DNA from: an uncultured Eubacteriales bacterium
GTDB taxonomy: Bacteria; Bacillota; Clostridia; Oscillospirales; Acutalibacteraceae
Direction of reading: 5' to 3'
Assembly (NCBI GenBank): GCA_949293815.1
Contig: CASFEZ010000001.1
Span: 87,875-151,874, forward strand
DNA length: 64,000 nt
Under the pieces are notes generated by a model, which worked only from the letters and a program-made list of their open reading frames with translations, did not search any database and was not told the DNA's origin. Of the stretch, positions 43,355 through 51,844 are shown piece after piece. A program made the translations under genes and the position numbers. How positions within the stretch are numbered: position 1 is the first letter of the stretch; each line of letters begins with the position of its first letter.

Positions 43355-44836
43355 ATGAATCTTTTTATCGGTATCGATGTCGGCACATCGGCCATGAAAT
43401 TTTTGCTGATGGATGCGTCCGGCGCCATACTTAACACGGTGACAAAAGCATATCCGCTGGAATTTCCGCAGCCCGGCTGGAGCCAGCAGAATCCGGCGGA
43501 TTGGAAAACCGCTTTGTTTGAGGGAATCCCGCAGCTGCTCGCCGGGTTTGACGCATCGCAGGTGGCGGGCATCGGCTGCGGCGGACAGATGCACGGTCTG
43601 GTGATTTTGGACGAAGCGGATGAGGTGATTCGCCCGGCCATTCTCTGGAACGACGGCAGAACCGCAAAACAGGTGGATTATCTGAATCAGGTCATCGGCA
43701 AGGATAAGCTGACCGAATGGACTGCCAATATCGCTTTTGCGGGCTTTACCGCGCCGAAGCTTCTTTGGGTGCGGGAGCAGGAGCCTGAAAACTTCGCGCG
43801 GATTGCCAAAATCATGCTGCCGAAGGATTATATCAACTATCTTCTGACCGGCGTGCACAGCTGTGATTATTCCGATGCTTCCGGCACCCTGCTTTTGGAT
43901 GTGAAAAATAAGCGCTGGTCGCCGCAAATGCTGGCGCTTTGCGGCGTATCCGAGCGCCAGCTGCCCAAGCTGTTTGAAAGCTGCGATTGTATCGGCACCG
44001 TAAAACCGAAAATAGCGGCTGTATTGGGGCTGCCCGAACAGGTCAGGGTCTGCGCCGGCGCCGGGGACAATGCGGCGGCCGCCGTGGGCACCGGCGTTGT
44101 CGGCGAAGGGGGTTGTAATCTCTCTCTTGGCACCTCCGGCACGGTTTTTCTATCTTCTGAAGCCTTCCGCCCAGATCCGACCAACGGTCTGCACGCCTTT
44201 GCCCACGCGGACGGCGGCTGGCATTTCATGGGCTGTATGCTCAGCGCCGCTTCCTGCAACAAATGGTTTTCGGAGGAGATTCTCAAGACAACCGACTACC
44301 AGGCGCAGCAGGATGCGATTCCAAAGGAACTGCTCGGTGAAAATCCGGTATTTTTCCTGCCGTATCTCATGGGCGAGCGCAGCCCTATCAACGATACCAA
44401 TGCCCGGGGCGTCTTTCTCGGCATGCGCATGGATACCACAAGGGAACACCTGGTGCTGGCGGTTTTGGAGGGCGTGGCATTCGCCATGCGCGACAGTGTG
44501 GAAGTCGCCCGCCGGCTGGGATGCGAGATAACCGCCTGTAAAATTTGCGGCGGCGGTGCCAAATCGGCGCTGTGGAAGCGCATTTTCGCCAATGTCCTGA
44601 ACTGTGACATGCAGGTGCCGGTCAGTGAGCAGGGACCCGGCATGGGCGGCGCCATGCTGGCCATGGTGGCGTGCGGCGTGTATCCGGATGTAAAAAGCTG
44701 CTGCAAACAGCTGGTCTCGCTTTCCGAAATGATTAAACCCGAACCGGATCTGGCAGAAAAATACGAGAAGCGCTACCGCCAGTTCCAAAAAATCTATCCC
44801 ACCTGCAAAAACCTGTTCCCGGAATTGATAATATAA
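43355..44836 (+). CDS. xylB: FGGY-family carbohydrate kinase, xylulokinase-like
   Basis: The 493-residue protein has both FGGY halves: FIGIDVGTSAMKFLL at the N-terminus, GGQMHGLV near residue 78 (a xylulokinase-type motif), WNDGRT near 99, the ATP-site GTSGTVF in the middle and the adenosine motif ICGGGAKSALWKRI near 403. It phosphorylates a ketopentose such as xylulose. Exact specificity is uncertain because no sugar isomerase is adjacent. The ATG at 43355 has AGGATGG 8-10 bp upstream. Confidence 0.85.
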   Translation: MNLFIGIDVGTSAMKFLLMDASGAILNTVTKAYPLEFPQPGWSQQNPADWKTALFEGIPQLLAGFDASQVAGIGCGGQMHGLVILDEADEVIRPAILWNDGRTAKQVDYLNQVIGKDKLTEWTANIAFAGFTAPKLLWVREQEPENFARIAKIMLPKDYINYLLTGVHSCDYSDASGTLLLDVKNKRWSPQMLALCGVSERQLPKLFESCDCIGTVKPKIAAVLGLPEQVRVCAGAGDNAAAAVGTGVVGEGGCNLSLGTSGTVFLSSEAFRPDPTNGLHAFAHADGGWHFMGCMLSAASCNKWFSEEILKTTDYQAQQDAIPKELLGENPVFFLPYLMGERSPINDTNARGVFLGMRMDTTREHLVLAVLEGVAFAMRDSVEVARRLGCEITACKICGGGAKSALWKRIFANVLNCDMQVPVSEQGPGMGGAMLAMVACGVYPDVKSCCKQLVSLSEMIKPEPDLAEKYEKRYRQFQKIYPTCKNLFPELII

Positions 44837-44887
44837 AAGCGGCAAAGGAACCTCGCCGCAAAGGCAGATAAAATCATTGAGTGTATA

Positions 44888-44936
44888 AAAAAAGCAAGAC
44901 CACTTCCCGAAAAAGGAAGCCGTCTTGCTTTTTTGT
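44888..44936 (+). terminator. Terminator after FGGY kinase
   Basis: AAAAAGCAAGAC pairs with GTCTTGCTTTTT around an inner CTTCC/GGAAG stem, with T-run. Confidence 0.85.
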
Positions 44937-45047
44937 TTGTAAAGGAGTGGGAGCGAAGCTTTGCAAAGAAACAAAAAACCGAAAAAAGTGCATAACACTT
45001 TTTTTATGAAAAAGAAAAACAGCAAAGCTCATTCAATGAAACAAAAA

Positions 45048-45257
45048 CCACCAAAAAGTGCGAAGCAATTTTTGGTGGAAAGGAGGAACAGCGAAGCGGG
45101 TGACTGTTTTTTGCGCAGCAAAAAACGGATGTAGCGAAACTCGTTCCGACGCGCGGGCGACTGATTATTTGCGTAGCAAAAAAACGGAGGTAGCGCAGCT
45201 TGCAAAAACAAAAAAACCAATCAAAAGATGCGCAGCAGCTTTTGATTGGAGAGGAGG
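45048..45257. repeat. 210-bp direct repeat, copy 1
   Basis: This copy matches 45334-45543 over the same 210-bp length, with about eight mismatches counted by eye. It contains three to four hairpins. Confidence 0.85.
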
Positions 45258-45333
45258 AACAAGGGAGCGTGTGGAGCTTTTATTTTTATGCCCAAGGCAT
45301 AAAAATAAAACGGAGAAAAACGGACATGAAAAT

Positions 45334-45543
45334 CCACCAAAAAGTGCAAAGGAATTTTTGGTGGAGAGGAGGAACAGCGAAGCGGGTGACTGTTTTTTGC
45401 GCAGCAAAAAACGGATGTAGCGAAGCTTGTTCCGACGCGCGGGCGACTGTTTTTTTGCGTAGCAAAAAAACGGAGGTAGCGTAGCTTGCAAAAACAAAAA
45501 AACCAATCAAAAGATGCGCAGCAGCTTTTGATTGGAGAGGAGG
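45334..45543. repeat. 210-bp direct repeat, copy 2
   Basis: Second copy of the unit at 45048. A third, partial unit at 45541-45610 has changed outer arms GGGGCA/TGCCCC in place of GGAAC/GTTCC, so the pairing is kept although the sequence differs. Confidence 0.85.
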
Positions 45544-45611
45544 GGCAGCGAAGCGGGCGACTGTTTTTTTGCGTAGCAAAAAAACGGAGGTAGCGTAGCT
45601 TGCCCCGACGA

Positions 45612-45696
45612 TGGTGCGGGTAACAGGGGTCGAACCTGCACACCTTGCGGCACAAGATCCTAAATCTTGCGCGTCTGCCAATTCCGCCATACCCGC
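45612..45696 (-). tRNA. tRNA-Leu (anticodon UAG)
   Basis: On the minus strand acceptor arms GCGGGTA and TACCCGC pair, with discriminator A and encoded CCA. The anticodon loop TTTAGGA in the stem CAAGA/TCTTG gives UAG (codon CUA, CUN reading). Long variable arm and GGTTCGACCC T-arm. The length is 85 nt including CCA. Confidence 0.95.
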
Positions 45697-45715
45697 ATGA
45701 AATATCCGTATATGG

Positions 45716-45744
45716 ATTATAACAGATACCGTTGCGTTTTGCAA
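45716..45744 (-). promoter_or_regulatory. Promoter for tRNA-Leu(UAG)
   Basis: On the minus strand TTGCAA, 17 bp, perfect TATAAT, 20 bp before the tRNA; same design as the other tRNA-Leu gene. Confidence 0.75.
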
Positions 45745-45792
45745 GTACTGCGTGCGGGATTTTGTGTAAAGGCGGGGGACTTGATTTCACTC

Positions 45793-45821
45793 TTGCGCTT
45801 TTTACCGCTTCGATTTATAAT
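45793..45821 (+). promoter_or_regulatory. Promoter for OmpR/PhoR two-component genes
   Basis: TTGCGC, 17 bp, TATAAT, about 52 bp before the regulator start codon. Confidence 0.6.
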
Positions 45822-45873
45822 GAAAAGAGAAAACATATGATTGCCTGATTGATAACAGGGGAGCGAGAAGCTG

Positions 45874-46548
45874 ATGATTTTTTGCGTAGAAGATGACGGA
45901 AATATTCGTGAACTGATGGTATATATGCTGCATGCTGCGGGGTTTGAAGCAGCAGGGTTCGAAAGCGGAGAATCGTTCTGGAAAGCTGTGGATGCACAGC
46001 GACCGGAACTGGTGATTTTGGATATTATGCTGCCCGGCGAAGATGGGCTGACTTTGCTGAAAAAACTGCGGACCCGAAGCGATACCGCCGCCGTTCCGGT
46101 GATTCTGGCTACGGCAAAAGGCACCGAATATGACAAGGTAGTCGGTTTGGATATGGGCGCCGATGATTATCTGGTCAAGCCATTCGGCATGATGGAAATG
46201 ATTTCGCGGGTGCGGGCGGTGCTGCGCCGTACCGAGCCGCAGCGCACGCAGAAAACGCTTCGTGCCGGTAAGCTGACATTAAATTTGGATACCTATGTGG
46301 TGCAGGTCGATGGCGAGCGGGTGCAGCTGACGCTGAAAGAATATAAGCTGCTTCGTATTTTTATGGAAAATCCGGGGCGCGTGTTTACCCGTGAGCGGCT
46401 GCTGGAGATGGTTTGGGAAGTGGATTATATCGGGGAAACCCGAACAGTGGATGTGCATATCGGCACCTTGCGTACCAAACTGGGGGACTGCGCCGATTAT
46501 ATTAAAACCGTGCGGGGCGTAGGCTATTGCATGGAGGTTCCGGCATGA
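45874..46548 (+). CDS. OmpR/PhoP-family response regulator
   Basis: The 224-residue protein has a receiver with acidic pocket EDD (6-8), phospho-acceptor Asp50 in ILDIMLPGEDG, KPF near 108, and a C-terminal winged-helix DNA-binding domain with QLTLKEYKLLRIFMENPG and RTVDVHIGTLRTKLG. It overlaps the histidine kinase by ATGA. By order and domain content the pair resembles PhoP/PhoR-like systems, but no phosphate genes are near, so the signal is unknown. Confidence 0.92.
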   Translation: MIFCVEDDGNIRELMVYMLHAAGFEAAGFESGESFWKAVDAQRPELVILDIMLPGEDGLTLLKKLRTRSDTAAVPVILATAKGTEYDKVVGLDMGADDYLVKPFGMMEMISRVRAVLRRTEPQRTQKTLRAGKLTLNLDTYVVQVDGERVQLTLKEYKLLRIFMENPGRVFTRERLLEMVWEVDYIGETRTVDVHIGTLRTKLGDCADYIKTVRGVGYCMEVPA

Positions 46549-48200
46549 CCCGAAGAATTTTTCGCGCCATCTGTCTGGTGGCAATTTCCGTGCTGCTGGC
46601 TTCAGTCTTTTTGATGCTGGAATCCTTATATGAATATTTTTCCGAAGTGCAGCGCGAACAGCTGCACCGGCAGACCGCCATTGCCGCCCATGCTTTCGAG
46701 CTGGAAGGCGAGGCTGCTTTCCGGGAGCAGGAGGATCTATACCGGGTTACCTGGATTGCCGCCGACGGTACGGTGCTGTATGACAGCGTGGCGGATGTTG
46801 AAGATATGGACAACCATCGCAGCCGCGATGAGGTGTTGGAGGCCTTTTCCACCGGCTATGGGGAAGCCTCCCGGTTTTCAGATTCCCTAACGGATTATTA
46901 TTTATATGCGGCCGTGCTGCTGTCGGATGGTACGGTTCTGCGGCTGTCCCTGCGGCAAAGCTCGGTGCTGGCGCTGTTGTTGGATGTGGCGCCGTCTGTT
47001 TGTATTATTTTTGCATTCGCCATGGTCGTTTCGGTACTTTTGGCGGCGCGTTTGTCCAGGCGTATTGTAAAGCCTCTGAATGAACTGGATTTGGAGCACC
47101 CGATGAAAAACCGGAAATATGAGGAATTGTCCCCGTTGTTGCAGCGCATTGACAGCCAGCAGGCGCAGCTGAAAAAGCAGGAGGAGGCACTGCTTCACAA
47201 GCAGAACGAGCTGAATATCATTATTGAAAGCATGAGCGAGGGCATGGTGCTGGTCAATCGGGACGGCGTGATTTTAAGCATCAACCCAGCTGCCTGCCGG
47301 CTTCTGGATCTGGCGCAATCCTGTATCGGCACACGGCTGTCGGAAGTTTTGCACCTTGCGCCGCTGCTTCGGCTGCTGAACGGTGCGCTGGCGGGCAATG
47401 CCGCTTCGGAAACGGTGCTGCTGGCGAACAGCGCCTATCAAATTGATGCCAGTCCCGTTTTGTCGGATGGGGAAACCAAGGGCGCGGCAATCTGTATGTT
47501 TGACCGCACCGATGCGGCCAGAGCGGAACAGCAGCGGCGGGAATTTACCGCCAATGTTTCCCATGAGCTGAAAACGCCGCTGCATGCCATTTCCGGCTAT
47601 GCGGAGCTTTTGCGGAACGGTATGGTCAAAAAAGAGGACATTCAGCCCTTTGCCGGAAGAATTTATGACGAGGCACAGCGCATGATTCAGCTGGTGGAGG
47701 ATGTGATCAGCCTGTCCCATCTGGACGAGGGGGCAGTCGAAGAGCGGCGCGATCCCATTGATTTATATGATTTGGCGTCTGCTGTGGTGCGGGGACTGGA
47801 AAATCAGGCGGCAGCGGCGGCGGTCAGCCTGACCCTTTCCGGCGAGCCGGTGGTTCTGCGGGGCGTGCCGCGCCTGCTGCACAGCATTGTATATAACCTT
47901 TGCGACAACGCCGTCAAGTATAACCGCCCGGGCGGGCAGGTCTTTGTAACGGTTTGCCGGGAAAAGGACCAGGCGGTGCTGACGGTGCGGGATACGGGCA
48001 TCGGCATTCCCGCCGAGGAACAGCAGCGGATTTTCGAGCGCTTTTATCGGGTAGATAAAAGCCGCTCCAAAGAGGTCGGCGGCACCGGTTTAGGGCTTTC
48101 CATTGTCAAACACGCCGCCCAGGTACACGGCGCAACCATTGACCTGCAAAGCACTGTGGGCGAGGGCACCAGCGTGACGGTGCGCTTTCCGCAGGCATGA
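46545..48200 (+). CDS. PhoR-like sensor histidine kinase with PAS domain
   Basis: The 551-residue kinase has two membrane helices (about residues 4-25 and 150-172) flanking an extracellular sensor, a HAMP-like linker, a PAS domain (about 220-330), HisKA with VSHELKTPL (His340), and HATPase motifs NLCDNAVKYN, DTGIGIP and GTGLGLSIVK. It pairs with the OmpR-type regulator. GGAGG sits just before the ATG at 46545. No stimulus can be inferred. Confidence 0.93.
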   Translation: MTRRIFRAICLVAISVLLASVFLMLESLYEYFSEVQREQLHRQTAIAAHAFELEGEAAFREQEDLYRVTWIAADGTVLYDSVADVEDMDNHRSRDEVLEAFSTGYGEASRFSDSLTDYYLYAAVLLSDGTVLRLSLRQSSVLALLLDVAPSVCIIFAFAMVVSVLLAARLSRRIVKPLNELDLEHPMKNRKYEELSPLLQRIDSQQAQLKKQEEALLHKQNELNIIIESMSEGMVLVNRDGVILSINPAACRLLDLAQSCIGTRLSEVLHLAPLLRLLNGALAGNAASETVLLANSAYQIDASPVLSDGETKGAAICMFDRTDAARAEQQRREFTANVSHELKTPLHAISGYAELLRNGMVKKEDIQPFAGRIYDEAQRMIQLVEDVISLSHLDEGAVEERRDPIDLYDLASAVVRGLENQAAAAAVSLTLSGEPVVLRGVPRLLHSIVYNLCDNAVKYNRPGGQVFVTVCREKDQAVLTVRDTGIGIPAEEQQRIFERFYRVDKSRSKEVGGTGLGLSIVKHAAQVHGATIDLQSTVGEGTSVTVRFPQA

Positions 48201-48308
48201 ACATATGGATAAAGCAAACGCAGCGAATGGCTGTTCCGCTCCAATGCAATCGCTCTGGGTGCAAAAGCGCGTCTGAATACTTGCCGCAGGGACAATGGGT
48301 CGAACTGG

Positions 48309-48337
48309 TTGACATGATAATAGAATATCACTATAAT
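48309..48337 (+). promoter_or_regulatory. Promoter for zinc-ribbon/discoidin-like gene
   Basis: TTGACA, 17 bp, perfect TATAAT, about 110 bp before the start. It shows that the 48201-48447 gap is regulatory rather than coding. Confidence 0.75.
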
Positions 48338-48447
48338 ATTTGTTATATGATGCCTTTTTCTGAAGGAAAAGTATATGGCAGCAGCCACAATACCTGTTTG
48401 TTTGCTGAAGCCACGAAATAAAATAATCTATAAATGTGGTGAAGGAT

Positions 48448-49434
48448 ATGCGATATTGCCCCAATTGCAGGGAATATAAAAATACCGATGATGCGCTGTT
48501 TTGCGAGGTATGCGGTGCCGCGCTGGAAGACCTCAGTCAGGTGAATACGGTGGCGTTGCCGAAAAACGCCTGTTTTTGCCCCCATTGCGGCGCGGCGAAC
48601 GACCGGGACAGCAGCTATTGTTCTGTTTGCGGTTCACTTCTTCCATCGGAAGGCGTTCATTCAGAACTACCGCCCGAAAAAAAGCCGGACAAAAAGGGAA
48701 TTGTCCTGCTGATTGTGTTGATTGCAGCGCTGCTTTGTGTGCTGGGGGTCGTCAGCTATTTTGTGGTGCAGGCATTTGTGTCCAATCCCCGGGAAGACCG
48801 ACCGCGGGAAACTGTAACCATAAGCCCCATGCCAGAGCCGGAAGATACAACCGGCGGTCAGCCGGCATCTTCACAGACCGCTCCTGCGGTTTCGGTGCCG
48901 GACAAGACGGCAGCTGAACAGACGGATTTGACGAGCGCTGCCAATACAACAACACAGGTCCCCCTGGCTGTACCGCAGATTGCGCTGGCGAGTACCTTGA
49001 CCGGCAGCGTTTTGGGCGCCTCCAATATGAATTCCGCCCGTACCTTTGACGCATCCCAGGCAATTGACGGTAACCCTGAAACCTGCTGGTGTGTAAATAC
49101 CGCAGAGCAGGGAGGTGCCGGCGCGAAAATCATATTGACGTTAGAGGAAACAGCTCTGGTTTCAGGTATTCGCATGATAAACGGAAATACCTACCTCCCC
49201 CAGGAATCACTCTACAGCGAAAACGGACAAATTCGCACGTTTACGCTAACCTTCAGCTCCGGCGAGAGCCAATCCTATACTGCGGCATACAACGGCGATG
49301 GCTCTGCAACCTGGCAAACCATTTCTTTTGACGAACCGGTGGAAACCGACAGTATTATCCTGCGCGTAGATTCCGGTTATATCGGCGATCCGTTCCAGAC
49401 CAATGTGTGTTTGGGCGAAATAGAAGTGTTTTGA
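48448..49434 (+). CDS. Double zinc-ribbon/TM/discoidin-like protein
   Basis: The 328-residue protein has two zinc ribbons (CPNC...CEVCG near 5-26; CPHCG...CSVCG near 44-63), a Lys-rich linker, one membrane helix (about 80-105), a Ser/Thr/Pro-rich stalk and a C-terminal jelly-roll domain (about 180-328) with SNMNSARTFDASQAIDGN, CWCVN and a closing LGEIEVF. This resembles F5/8-type or NADase-type glycan-binding domains. It is monocistronic. Likely a surface-glycan-binding protein linked to a cytosolic zinc ribbon. Confidence 0.75.
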   Translation: MRYCPNCREYKNTDDALFCEVCGAALEDLSQVNTVALPKNACFCPHCGAANDRDSSYCSVCGSLLPSEGVHSELPPEKKPDKKGIVLLIVLIAALLCVLGVVSYFVVQAFVSNPREDRPRETVTISPMPEPEDTTGGQPASSQTAPAVSVPDKTAAEQTDLTSAANTTTQVPLAVPQIALASTLTGSVLGASNMNSARTFDASQAIDGNPETCWCVNTAEQGGAGAKIILTLEETALVSGIRMINGNTYLPQESLYSENGQIRTFTLTFSSGESQSYTAAYNGDGSATWQTISFDEPVETDSIILRVDSGYIGDPFQTNVCLGEIEVF

Positions 49435-49449
49435 TTCTTTGATAAAAAC

Positions 49450-49492
49450 AAAAGGCTATCTGCCCGAGCATAACGGACAGATAGCCTTTTTT
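49450..49492. terminator. Bidirectional terminator
   Basis: AAAAGGCTATCTG pairs with CAGATAGCCTTTT, with T-run; between zinc-ribbon gene and convergent XRE regulator. Confidence 0.8.
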
Positions 49493-49543
49493 GTGCGGCA
49501 ATATTTGCTTTACAGAAGGTATTCCCGGTTGAAGCAGGCGGTT

Positions 49544-49798
49544 TCAATTGTCGAAAAAAGAAAAATCCTCCTGCCGCGGATAGGGCAGCCCCAAAAGATA
49601 GTCGGCGGAGACATGGAAAAATTCGCAAAAGGCGGCGATATCCTGAAGGCTCGGTTCAAATTTCCCGCATTCAATATAGGAAATTTTTCGCTGGGTCATC
49701 TGCACCTGCCGCGCCAGATTCGTCTGGTTCAACCCTTTCTCTTCCCGCAGCAACCGTATTTTTTCTCCAAAGCTCAAGTCCATTGTTTTCACCGTCAT
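49544..49798 (-). CDS. Small XRE-family HTH regulator
   Basis: The 84-residue protein (or 79 residues from ATG 49783, which has GGTGA upstream) is nearly all one Cro/C1-type HTH domain: FGEKIRLLREEKGLNQ, TQRKISYIECGKFEPS, and FFHVSADYLLGLP, typical of Firmicute single-domain repressors. It is leftward and alone. Targets unknown. Confidence 0.85.
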   Translation of the reverse strand: MTVKTMDLSFGEKIRLLREEKGLNQTNLARQVQMTQRKISYIECGKFEPSLQDIAAFCEFFHVSADYLLGLPYPRQEDFSFFDN

Positions 49799-49885
49799 TT
49801 TTATTTTAGATGGAAAACATCTGTCCTGATGTAATAAAATATGGATGCTTCGTTCTAAAAACCGGGATGCGCCGGTTTTGTATCC

Positions 49886-49923
49886 AAAAAAACGCCCCTG
49901 CGGGGTTTGCTTGCCGCAGGGGC
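49886..49923 (-). terminator. Terminator after pgcA/mini-ORF unit
   Basis: On the minus strand GCCCCTGCGG pairs with CCGCAGGGGC, followed by GTTTTTTT. Confidence 0.85.
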
Positions 49924-49929
49924 TTCGCT

Positions 49930-50025
49930 TTATTGCAGGAAAATGGTCAGCAGGCCGCCGAAGGCGCTGGATGCCATCAGGACGGCAAGGACGATGCAGA
50001 TGATTTTCATGGTTTTCCGTTTCAT
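49930..50025 (-). CDS. 31-residue single-TM mini-protein
   Basis: A frame below usual gene-caller limits encodes MKRKTMKIICIVLAVLMASS and ends in TIFLQ. It is basic, then one hydrophobic helix. AAAGGA lies 9 bp upstream, and the gene begins 5 bp after the phosphoglucomutase stop codon, before a strong terminator, so it is probably co-transcribed. Similar short basic-hydrophobic proteins are common in Clostridia. Function unknown. Confidence 0.6.
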   Translation of the reverse strand: MKRKTMKIICIVLAVLMASSAFGGLLTIFLQ

Positions 50026-50030
50026 ATTGC

Positions 50031-51752
50031 TCAATCCTTTATATGCAAAATCTTTTTAATATCCGCCGTCATGGCGTCGGTGCGCTTCTGGGCTTCGGCG
50101 GCGTCTTTGCCCCGGGCGGTCAGGTAGATTTTAATTTTCGGCTCGGTGCCCGAGGGGCGCACCACCAGCCGGCAGCCGTCCGCCAAATCAAAGGCAACCA
50201 CATTGGATTTCGGCAGTCCCGTTTCGCCGATTGCCGTGCCGGCGGCGGTGACTTTGCCGCTTTCGTAATCGCTGACCTTTTCTACCGCAAGGGCGGCGAT
50301 TTCCTTCGGGGTGTCGCTGCGCAGCTGCTCCATCATCGAGAGCATGGTCTTCATACCGTCCTCGCCCTCAAAGCCGAAGTTCAAAAGGGTATTCCGGTAC
50401 ATGCCGTATTTGGCGTAAAGCTCTTGCATATAGGCGTACAGGGTCTTGCCCTGTAACTTTTCATAGGCGGCCATTTCCGCAATCATCATGGCGGCGTTCA
50501 CTGCGTCCTTTTCCCGGACATGGGTGCCGTTCAGATAGCCGTAGCTCTCCTCAAAGCCGAGCACATAGCGCCCCTTTTCGCCTCTCTTTTCCGCCTCGGT
50601 GATATATTCGCCGATATATTTAAAACCGGTCAACAGATTGACCACCTCGGCGCCGTAGTCCTTGGCTATGGCGCTGACCAGCTCGGTGGTAACAATGGTT
50701 TTGACAATCACCGGGTTTTCGGGCAGGGTGCCCCTGGCTTTTCTGCGGGATAGCAGATAGTCGGTCAGCATACAGCCCACCTCGTTGCCGGACATCAGGT
50801 GGTATTCGCCGCCGTCGCGCACGGCAATGCCCACCCGGTCAGCGTCAGGGTCTGTGGCAATAATCAAATCCGCTGGGTCTTTTTCGGTCATTTTGAAGGC
50901 TTCCTCAAAGACCTGCTTGATTTCCGGGTTCGGGAACGGACAGGTCGGGAAGGTGCCATCGGGTTTTTCCTGGCTTTTCACCACCTGTACATCGTCAAAG
51001 CCGCAGCGCTTGAGAATGTGGCGCACATGGCGGTTGCCCGTGCCGTTCAAGGGGGTGTAAATGAGCTTCAGCTTCGCCTGCTTCGGCGCGTTCTTCTCCA
51101 CGCGGCAAAGCAGCTCGTCGTCGTAAAACTGGCGAATCAGGTATTCTTCAATAAAGTCCACCATATCGTCTGCCAGCGCATCCTCAAAGTCCATGCGCTT
51201 GACCCCGTCGAACATATCGACCTGTTGAATGATTTCATACAGCTCGGTCGCTTCCGCGTCGGTCATCTGGTAGCCGTTGATGTTATAGCATTTATAGCCG
51301 TTGTATTTCGAGGGGTTGTGGCTGGCGGTAATCACAATGCCCGATTGGCAGCCCAGCTTGCGGATGGCATAGGAAAGCATGGGCGTGGGGGTCAGGGAAT
51401 CGTAAAAATACACTTTTATGCCGTTGGCGGCCAGCACGCCCGCCGCCGCTTTGGCGAACATATCGGATTTGATGCGCGAATCGTAAGCGATGGCAACGGT
51501 CGGCTCGTCATACTTCTCATTCAAATAGTTCGCAAGCCCCTGGGTCGCCTGGGAAACGGTGTAAACATTCATGCGGTTGGTGCCTGCGCCGATGACACCC
51601 CGCAGACCGCCGGTGCCGAAAGCAAGCGTTGTCCAGAACCGGTCGTTGATTGCCTCTTCATCGCCGGCAATGGCGCGCAGTTCTTCCTGTAAATCCGGAT
51701 CCAGCGTGGCTTTTTTCAGCCATAAATCATAAAGCGCGTGTATATCTGCCAT
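50031..51752 (-). CDS. pgcA: Phosphoglucomutase/phosphomannomutase
   Basis: The 573-residue protein has the alpha-D-phosphohexomutase motifs: GLRGVIGAGTNRMN near 50-62, the active-site loop GIVITASHNPSKYNG near 138-152, metal loop DPDADRVG near 306, sugar-binding GFEESYGYL near 405 and phosphate-binding RPSGTEPKIKIYL near 533. It interconverts glucose 1-phosphate and 6-phosphate for glycogen or cell-wall precursors. It fits the Firmicute PgcA type by length. A mini-ORF follows. Confidence 0.95.
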   Translation of the reverse strand: MADIHALYDLWLKKATLDPDLQEELRAIAGDEEAINDRFWTTLAFGTGGLRGVIGAGTNRMNVYTVSQATQGLANYLNEKYDEPTVAIAYDSRIKSDMFAKAAAGVLAANGIKVYFYDSLTPTPMLSYAIRKLGCQSGIVITASHNPSKYNGYKCYNINGYQMTDAEATELYEIIQQVDMFDGVKRMDFEDALADDMVDFIEEYLIRQFYDDELLCRVEKNAPKQAKLKLIYTPLNGTGNRHVRHILKRCGFDDVQVVKSQEKPDGTFPTCPFPNPEIKQVFEEAFKMTEKDPADLIIATDPDADRVGIAVRDGGEYHLMSGNEVGCMLTDYLLSRRKARGTLPENPVIVKTIVTTELVSAIAKDYGAEVVNLLTGFKYIGEYITEAEKRGEKGRYVLGFEESYGYLNGTHVREKDAVNAAMMIAEMAAYEKLQGKTLYAYMQELYAKYGMYRNTLLNFGFEGEDGMKTMLSMMEQLRSDTPKEIAALAVEKVSDYESGKVTAAGTAIGETGLPKSNVVAFDLADGCRLVVRPSGTEPKIKIYLTARGKDAAEAQKRTDAMTADIKKILHIKD

Positions 51753-51786
51753 ACAATCACCTGTTTTCTATATTTTAACCATATTT

Positions 51787-51815
51787 ATTATACGCCAGGA
51801 TTTGCTGTTTGTAAA
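51787..51815 (-). promoter_or_regulatory. Promoter for pgcA
   Basis: On the minus strand TTTACA, 17 bp, TATAAT, about 35 bp before the start codon. Confidence 0.7.
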
Positions 51816-51844
51816 CAAGGAAAAAATAAAATTTCCGGTCTGGT

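Larger units (their letters stand above)
44948..45611. repeat. Mosaic array of terminator-like hairpin repeats
   Basis: About 660 bp without a gene holds a chain of hairpins whose arms differ but whose loops share the words GCGAAGC, GCGCAGC or GCGTAGC. Clear stems are CCACCAAAAA/TTTTTGGTGG (45048-45078), TTTTTTGC/GCAAAAAA (45107-45126), CCAATCAAAAG/CTTTTGATTGG (near 45217-45249), a long TTTTATTTTTATGCC/GGCATAAAAATAAAA stem (near 45278-45310), and repeats of these. Linkers repeat GAGGAGGAACAGCGAAGCGGG, and on the minus strand several stems are followed by T-runs. It lies directly behind tRNA-Leu(UAG). Confidence 0.8.

Noticed and set aside
44948-45611. CRISPR array
   Set aside because: Repeats are long, palindromic and contiguous rather than short direct repeats with unique spacers, and no cas genes are near.
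45286-45744. Frame with MAELADAQDLGS-type wording
   Set aside because: This is the typical false protein read through a tRNA-Leu gene and the hairpin array.
48197-48421. 74-codon frame overlapping the kinase stop by ATGA
   Set aside because: It spans a perfect TTGACA-17-TATAAT promoter and shows no family likeness.
50799-51692. 297-codon frame on the plus strand
   Set aside because: Antisense to phosphoglucomutase, which has all family motifs.
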